This document shows positions 30,990 through 34,757 of a stretch of 34,757 nucleotides of DNA, in pieces. Below the pieces are notes generated by a model. That model was not told where the DNA came from, ran no database searches, and saw only the letters and a list, made by a program, of their open reading frames with translations. How positions within the stretch are numbered: the stretch's first letter is position 1; each line of letters begins with the position of its first letter. Origin of the DNA: 2-12-FULL-60-25 sp003576745 (GTDB taxonomy: Bacteria; Patescibacteriota; Patescibacteriia; 2-12-FULL-60-25); contig SZOQ01000011.1 in NCBI GenBank assembly GCA_030272835.1, positions 1-34,757 of the forward strand. The letters are read 5' to 3'. A program made the translations under genes and the position numbers.

Positions 30990-31275
30990 GGGAAGGGGAT
31001 GGGAAGGGGGTTGCGTAGGGGGCATGCGGTTTGCGTGATGCGAAAGTGCGTAGTGGCGTAGTTGCGTGGTTGCGTAGGATGTGGGTTGTGAGTTATGCGT
31101 TTTGCGGGATGCGGGATGCAAAGAGTACGTAGGACGTGGTGCGTAGGATGCGGAATAAGGAGGGAGTGACGAGAAGGATGTAGGTGCGGCATGCCGCGCC
31201 CCGTAGGGCGTAGTTGCGTAGGGGGGAGCATGATTCTTCCGAACCCTTTGCCCTTTGCCCCATCCCTTTGCCAAT
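30990..31275. repeat. Intergenic word-repeat block J
   Basis: About 290 bp with no gene between divergent dnaB and the permease. Contains gttgcgtaggatgtggg, the shared module gggatgcaaagagtacg / gtaggacgtggtgcgtagg / atgcggaataag, gcggcatgccgc, cgtagttgcgtagg, and a right end of ccctttgccctttgcccc. Matches blocks E and F in word order over ~100 bp. Confidence 0.85.
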
Positions 31276-31279
31276 TGCA

Positions 31280-31288
31280 TGCTATACT
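31280..31288 (+). promoter_or_regulatory. Extended -10 promoter of the permease operon
   Basis: TGCTATACT with TATACT at 31283-31288, ending 7 nt before the ATG at 31296. Leaderless transcript expected. Confidence 0.55.
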
Positions 31289-31295
31289 TTTTACA

Positions 31296-32438
31296 ATGAT
31301 TGCATCGGAACGCCGATGGAGTGGAACATTATTGTTACTGGGGACGATTATCGGGGCCGGGATTTTTGGCGTTCCCGCAATGATCGGCGCTTGGGGCGTA
31401 CTACCGGCGACATTCGCCTTCGCCGTCCTCACGCTGATTGTGCTGGGGACGCATCTTTTGTACGCCGAGGCATTGCTTCTGGAAAAGACGAATAAGCGCA
31501 TGCCCGGGCAGGCGGCATATTGGCTCGGAAAACCCATGGGGACGCTCACGGGCTTTGCCTTTGTCCTCCAAACGTGCGGAAGCAATCTTGCCTATATCAT
31601 TTTAGGCGGGGAGTTTTTGGCTGTCCTGGCCCGCATCCTGCATTTGCCTGGGTCCGTGCTGATCTGGCAGGTGATTTTTTGGGCAGCCGGAGCCATAACG
31701 GTGCTGGTAGGGTTGTCTTTCGTTGAACGCGTTGAGGGTTTTCTGACATGGGCGCTTGTCGCAGTGATTTTTGCGCTGACGGCGTTTTTTCTCATGCGTC
31801 TCGATTTTTCGGCGATTCTTTCCATGCCTTCGCGCTTTACGTTCGAGCCGTACGGCGTATTTTTGTTCTCCCTGCTCGGCACTACGTCCATGCCCGAAGT
31901 GGAGGATATTGTCCGTTCGAATAAGCGCGATATGCGACTCGCGGTGTTGCGCGGCACGCTGGGCGCCGCCGTGCTTACATACATATTCGGCGTTACGGCC
32001 TGGCTTGCATCGGGCGCCTCGCTCAGCCGTGATCCCGCGGACCTCGTTCTGCTTCTTCCTCCGGCCGTCGCCTTCATAATTCCGCTGTTCGGTTTTTTGG
32101 CCGTCGGGACGTCATTCCTCACCATGTCGCTTGATCTCCGGAATATGTTCCATATCGATTATCACTTTACCGCGCCAAGCGCCTGGCTCGCGGCGCTCGG
32201 CGTGCCGTTTGCTTTGCTTTTTTTGACCACAAGGGATTTTCTCGCGACCATCGGGCTCGTGGGTGCAACATTTTCCGCATTCATTGCCGCAACGGCCGCG
32301 CTTACCGGGAGAGCCGCTCTGCGGAGGAGGAAAGGAATCGAAAAGTTTAGTACACTCTGGTGGCAGGCGAATGTTTTTCCCGCGCTCATTGTTCTGGCCT
32401 ATCTTGTGGGGGGCCTCGCCTGGCTCACCTACGCCTAA
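31296..32438 (+). CDS. Amino acid permease, aromatic amino acid/HAAAP-type
   Basis: A 380-aa transporter with about eleven helices. The N-terminal helix has the signature LLLGTIIGAGIFGVPAMIGAWGVLPA, typical of the Aa_trans/HAAAP (Tyr/Trp permease-like) APC-fold families. Other landmarks: TCGSNLAYIILGGEFL, SLLGTTSMPEVEDIVRSNKRDMR and the late GTSFLTMSLDLRNMFH, with charged residues expected for ion coupling. Substrate probably an amino acid, uptake driven by Na+ or H+. It is followed after 3 nt and then 2 nt by two small membrane protein genes, so the three form an operon. Amino-acid import would suit a reduced organism. Confidence 0.87.
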   Translation: MIASERRWSGTLLLLGTIIGAGIFGVPAMIGAWGVLPATFAFAVLTLIVLGTHLLYAEALLLEKTNKRMPGQAAYWLGKPMGTLTGFAFVLQTCGSNLAYIILGGEFLAVLARILHLPGSVLIWQVIFWAAGAITVLVGLSFVERVEGFLTWALVAVIFALTAFFLMRLDFSAILSMPSRFTFEPYGVFLFSLLGTTSMPEVEDIVRSNKRDMRLAVLRGTLGAAVLTYIFGVTAWLASGASLSRDPADLVLLLPPAVAFIIPLFGFLAVGTSFLTMSLDLRNMFHIDYHFTAPSAWLAALGVPFALLFLTTRDFLATIGLVGATFSAFIAATAALTGRAALRRRKGIEKFSTLWWQANVFPALIVLAYLVGGLAWLTYA

Positions 32439-32441
32439 TCT

Positions 32442-32861
32442 ATGCGCTTACATACGTTTTCTCGCGCTCTCGGCATTACAACCATTCGCTCGATTATTTT
32501 TATTTTCTTCCTTTTCGTCTGGATGGTATTTCTGCTCGAGCACCTTCCGGCCGCGTTGAATATTCTCGGCATTTACGGAACATTCTTTTTTTTGTCGACA
32601 TTGTTCGCCGGGTGGATATTCCACGGCCGAAAAACGACGTGGCCGGAATTCGCCCTTGTGGTGTTTGTGACGTATGTGTGGGACTGGCTCGTGACGCTGC
32701 TGTTTTACAGCTGGCTTCTGAATGAGAATTTGTTCGATGCGCAGCGGCTTCTGGAACATCTGTACTATCTCGGTATGTATGTGGTTGCTATGTATCTGGG
32801 CATGATATTTAAACGGCGACAATCCGTACAGCAAAACCTCGCCGAAGGGCTCGAAGTCTAG
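32442..32861 (+). CDS. Four-helix membrane protein, permease operon
   Basis: A 139-aa protein with four hydrophobic helices (TTIRSIIFIFFLFVWMVFLL, ILGIYGTFFFLSTLFAGWIF, FALVVFVTYVWDWLVTLLFYSW, LYYLGMYVVAMYLGMIF). Charged ends lie inside the cell. Function unknown; possibly an accessory to the upstream permease, judging by 3-nt spacing only. Confidence 0.75.
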   Translation: MRLHTFSRALGITTIRSIIFIFFLFVWMVFLLEHLPAALNILGIYGTFFFLSTLFAGWIFHGRKTTWPEFALVVFVTYVWDWLVTLLFYSWLLNENLFDAQRLLEHLYYLGMYVVAMYLGMIFKRRQSVQQNLAEGLEV

Positions 32862-32863
32862 GT

Positions 32864-33271
32864 ATGACGCGCATTTTTTCCTTTATTCTTGTCCGGCTGT
32901 TCGCGCTCGGATGGATATTGGCGCTTGCGAATATTCTCAGCGGCATGAACGCCTATGCGATTTCGCTGTTCATACTCGCGAGCGAGGCGCTCTTTGGGTA
33001 TGTTTGGGGGAAGGCAGAGGCGGAGATTCGGGTGTGCCGACCGAAGCATGAAAATCCCAGAACGCTTTTTGTTCTTATGGTCTGGGTCGCGCTCATCGAA
33101 TCCATCATCGCCTTTTTCATCGTCCATGCATTTGCGCCATGGCTCATTGTGTGGCGTACGATCACCAGTTATTTGCCGTTCGCGCTCACGGAAATGGCCG
33201 TGTATGCGCATGCCTGCGGCGGCAAAGGGAAAAGCCGGGGCAGGGGGAAGAAGAGAAGGGTTATAGCCTAA
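32864..33271 (+). CDS. Membrane protein with basic repeat-derived tail
   Basis: A 135-aa protein with three to four hydrophobic helices (FALGWILALANILSG, AISLFILASEALFGYVWG, FVLMVWVALIESIIAFFIVHAF) and a C-terminal tail GGKGKSRGRGKKRRVIA. The tail DNA (ggcaaagggaaaagccggggc) resembles the gcaaaggg repeat word, so the tail may be repeat-derived. Function unknown. Third gene of the permease operon, 2 nt after the previous stop. Confidence 0.7.
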   Translation: MTRIFSFILVRLFALGWILALANILSGMNAYAISLFILASEALFGYVWGKAEAEIRVCRPKHENPRTLFVLMVWVALIESIIAFFIVHAFAPWLIVWRTITSYLPFALTEMAVYAHACGGKGKSRGRGKKRRVIA

Positions 33272-33324
33272 GCTCTCGGGGTACGGGGGAGATTGTTGAC
33301 GGGAGCTTTTGGCTATTGGTGAAA

Positions 33325-33419
33325 AGGAACAAGTGAGTAGTGAGTGGTTACAGGTTTCGGGCGCATGGCTCACGGCGCATGGCCTACGCAACTACGTTCT
33401 ACGGCCCCGTACGCAACTA
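33325..33419 (-). repeat. Word-repeat block K overlapping the folD stop codon
   Basis: On the minus strand: aggacgtagttgcgtacgg, cgtagaacgtagttgcgtagg, ccatgcgccgtgagccatg, then ccactcactactcactt. It corresponds to the right part of block B in the opposite orientation. The folD stop codon TAG is the last three bases of its aggacgtag word. Confidence 0.75.
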
Positions 33420-34253
33420 CGTCCTGCCTTCTGCACCCGCCATTCTTACGACATTCTTTAAAAGCAATGCAACCGTCATGGGGCCTACGCCTCCCGGAAC
33501 GGGCGTAATCCAGCCTTCCAATTTCTCGAGATTTGCCCTGTCCGCATCGCCGTAGACGTTGCCGTCTTCGCAACGATTCGTACCGACATCGATAATAATG
33601 GCACCATCTTTTACTAGATCGGCGCCGAGAAATCCTTTGCGGCCGACGGCGACCACAAGAACATCGCTCGTTTTCGTTACATCCATATCCAGCTCGTCCG
33701 GATGAAGGCGCGCTGTAATAAAACCGGCTTTTTGCAATATGTGATCAAGAGGTTTTGCAAAGGTGTCGGAATTGGCGATAATCGTTGCCGATTTGTGCCG
33801 CGGATCCATACCCGTCGAGGCGATGAGACGGAGAATCGCTTCATGTACGGGAGGAACAATGGTTCCCTCGCCGGCCTCAAGCGCACGGATATTTGCGGGA
33901 TGAAAACCGTCCGCGTCTTTTTTGGGATCGATTGCGCTCACGATGCGGTCCGCGTTATGCCCCGGAGGCAGGGGAAGCTGAACCAGAATGGCGTGAATTT
34001 GCCTGTCGGCATTCCACGCTCGGATGATATGTTCCAGTTCCGTATCCGCGACCGTCCCGGGGAGGCGCCGAATGTCCGTCCGAATGCCGGCATCTGCCGC
34101 AGCCTTTTCTTTTAAGCGGACATAAATGTCCGAGGCAGGATCATCGCCTACGAGCAAGACGCCCAGACCCGGCGGGGAGGGGAGGGACGCCACATCTTTT
34201 GCCACCTCATCTCGAATGGTTTTCGCAAGAGAACGTCCGTCGATAATCATCAT
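33417..34253 (-). CDS. folD: FolD-like methylenetetrahydrofolate dehydrogenase/cyclohydrolase, variant cofactor site
   Basis: A 278-aa FolD homologue. The usual enzyme makes 10-formyl-THF from 5,10-methylene-THF with NAD(P)+. Substrate-side motifs are present: Tyr44-Lys48 (YVRLK), VQLPLPPG with Gln92, DADGF (113-117) and the final PGGVGPMTVALLLKN. The cofactor-side motifs are unusual: where the family has GxSxxxGxP there is ANSDTFAKP (160-168, both Gly replaced by Ala), and PCTP is replaced by PPVH. Either cofactor use is altered or this is a lineage-specific form. It lies 39 nt after glyA, the enzyme making methylene-THF, yet has a -10 box of its own (34262-34267). Its last codons are repeat-derived. 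Confidence 0.9.
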   Translation of the reverse strand: MMIIDGRSLAKTIRDEVAKDVASLPSPPGLGVLLVGDDPASDIYVRLKEKAAADAGIRTDIRRLPGTVADTELEHIIRAWNADRQIHAILVQLPLPPGHNADRIVSAIDPKKDADGFHPANIRALEAGEGTIVPPVHEAILRLIASTGMDPRHKSATIIANSDTFAKPLDHILQKAGFITARLHPDELDMDVTKTSDVLVVAVGRKGFLGADLVKDGAIIIDVGTNRCEDGNVYGDADRANLEKLEGWITPVPGGVGPMTVALLLKNVVRMAGAEGRT

Positions 34254-34261
34254 GAATAACG

Positions 34262-34267
34262 ATTGTA
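34262..34267 (-). promoter_or_regulatory. -10 box of folD
   Basis: Minus strand TACAAT ends 8 nt before the ATG at 34253, within the glyA-folD gap. folD could be transcribed on its own as a leaderless mRNA as well as from glyA. Confidence 0.45.
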
Positions 34268-34292
34268 CTCGTTTCCGAGAAACCCGTCCAGA

Positions 34293-34757
34293 TCAGGCGG
34301 CTCCCGGAATGGGGTATCGGAGGCAGAGCGATCGGACGTCCGCACGGAGGGTGTCGTAAAAGGGATCTGTCGCGAGCGTTTCACGGAACGCGGCAAGCGC
34401 GGATTTTCGTTCCGCTGCATCCGGAGGGATAGAAACATTCTTGAGGTGTTCGCCGACTTGCGCAATGAACGAAGCAATATGTTTCATGTCCGTCGCAGAC
34501 ATGCCGCGCGTGGTTACGGCGGGCGTTCCTATGCGAAGTCCGCTCGGATAAAACGGACTGCTCGGATCATTTGGGACGGTATTTTTATTGGTATAAATAC
34601 CGATGCGTTCCAGAGCCTCATGGAACAGCACGCCGCGCCCCGAACCGCCTGGGGTAAGGTCGAGAAGCAGGAGGTGATTGTCCGTGCCGCCGCTAACGAG
34701 CGTGAAACCGCTTTCCACGAGCGCATCCGCGAGCGTGCGCGCATTCTCTACAACCCG
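34293..34757 (-). CDS. glyA: Serine hydroxymethyltransferase (C-terminal part, gene runs off the window)
   Basis: Partial: the last ~154 residues, with the 5' part beyond the window edge. The visible part is the small C-terminal domain of this PLP enzyme, which interconverts serine and glycine and makes 5,10-methylene-THF. Recognisable: VVENARTLADALVESGFTLVSGGTDNHLLLLDL, GIYTNKNTVPNDPSSPFYPSGLRIGTPAVTTRGM with the Arg that binds substrate carboxylate, and a helical end. The frame is open to the window edge. It sits directly upstream of folD, forming a one-carbon unit. Confidence 0.95.
   Translation of the reverse strand, partial: RVVENARTLADALVESGFTLVSGGTDNHLLLLDLTPGGSGRGVLFHEALERIGIYTNKNTVPNDPSSPFYPSGLRIGTPAVTTRGMSATDMKHIASFIAQVGEHLKNVSIPPDAAERKSALAAFRETLATDPFYDTLRADVRSLCLRYPIPGAA

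Overview
This is a gene-dense, moderately GC-rich bacterial chromosome segment. It suggests a member of the Patescibacteria (Candidate Phyla Radiation) or a similarly streamlined lineage. This is inferred from many small uncharacterised membrane and secreted proteins, -10 boxes placed 6-9 nt before start codons, an orphan tRNA, and several protein families I associate with that group. No rRNA or other species-level marker is present.

Layout. (1) 193-6071, minus strand: nine tightly packed genes for secreted or membrane proteins rich in Cys/His motifs. They include a DUF411 protein, an HMA-domain membrane protein, a triple thioredoxin-fold protein and a CxxCCG/CGCAH protein, and look like an extracytoplasmic metal and thiol-redox system. 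A lycopene-cyclase-domain membrane protein and a divergent secreted protein follow (6149-7601). (2) 7852-13376: small envelope proteins (PsbP-like, LRR lipoprotein), a CBS-domain protein, an MFS transporter, tRNA-Trp(CCA) next to a structured tRNA-tail-like element, two small membrane proteins and a transglutaminase-like protein. (3) 13458-18354: a catabolic-type acetolactate synthase and three uncharacterised genes separated by long repeat blocks. (4) 18528-23852, minus strand: a DsrE-like protein, an AT-rich gene, a CopB-type P1B ATPase, an SRPBCC protein, a methyltransferase and a Na+/Ca2+-exchanger-type antiporter. This is a second ion/metal cluster. (5) 24070-25911: an integron-like unit, with a tyrosine recombinase, an attI-like junction, a divergent promoter and one AT-rich cassette ending in a folded attC-like site. 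(6) 25966-34757: housekeeping genes tgt, rplU, recR, ybaB, dnaB, folD and glyA (partial), with an amino-acid permease operon and a frameshifted four-helix-bundle gene.

Two genome-wide themes stand out. First, intergenic spaces carry a family of word-like imperfect palindromic repeats (words such as gtaggacgtag, cataaccc, ccctttgccc). These have also entered coding sequence: two in-frame insertions in tgt, one at the zinc-site loop, and stop codons of folD and ybaB. Second, many first genes of transcription units have a -10 box 6-9 nt before the ATG and no Shine-Dalgarno sequence, implying leaderless mRNAs.

The best candidate for an undescribed system is the integron-like unit at 24.1-25.9 kb, because its recombinase is too short to hold the IntI-specific domain while its cassette has clear integron geometry. 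The metal/thiol operon at 0.2-6.1 kb is second.
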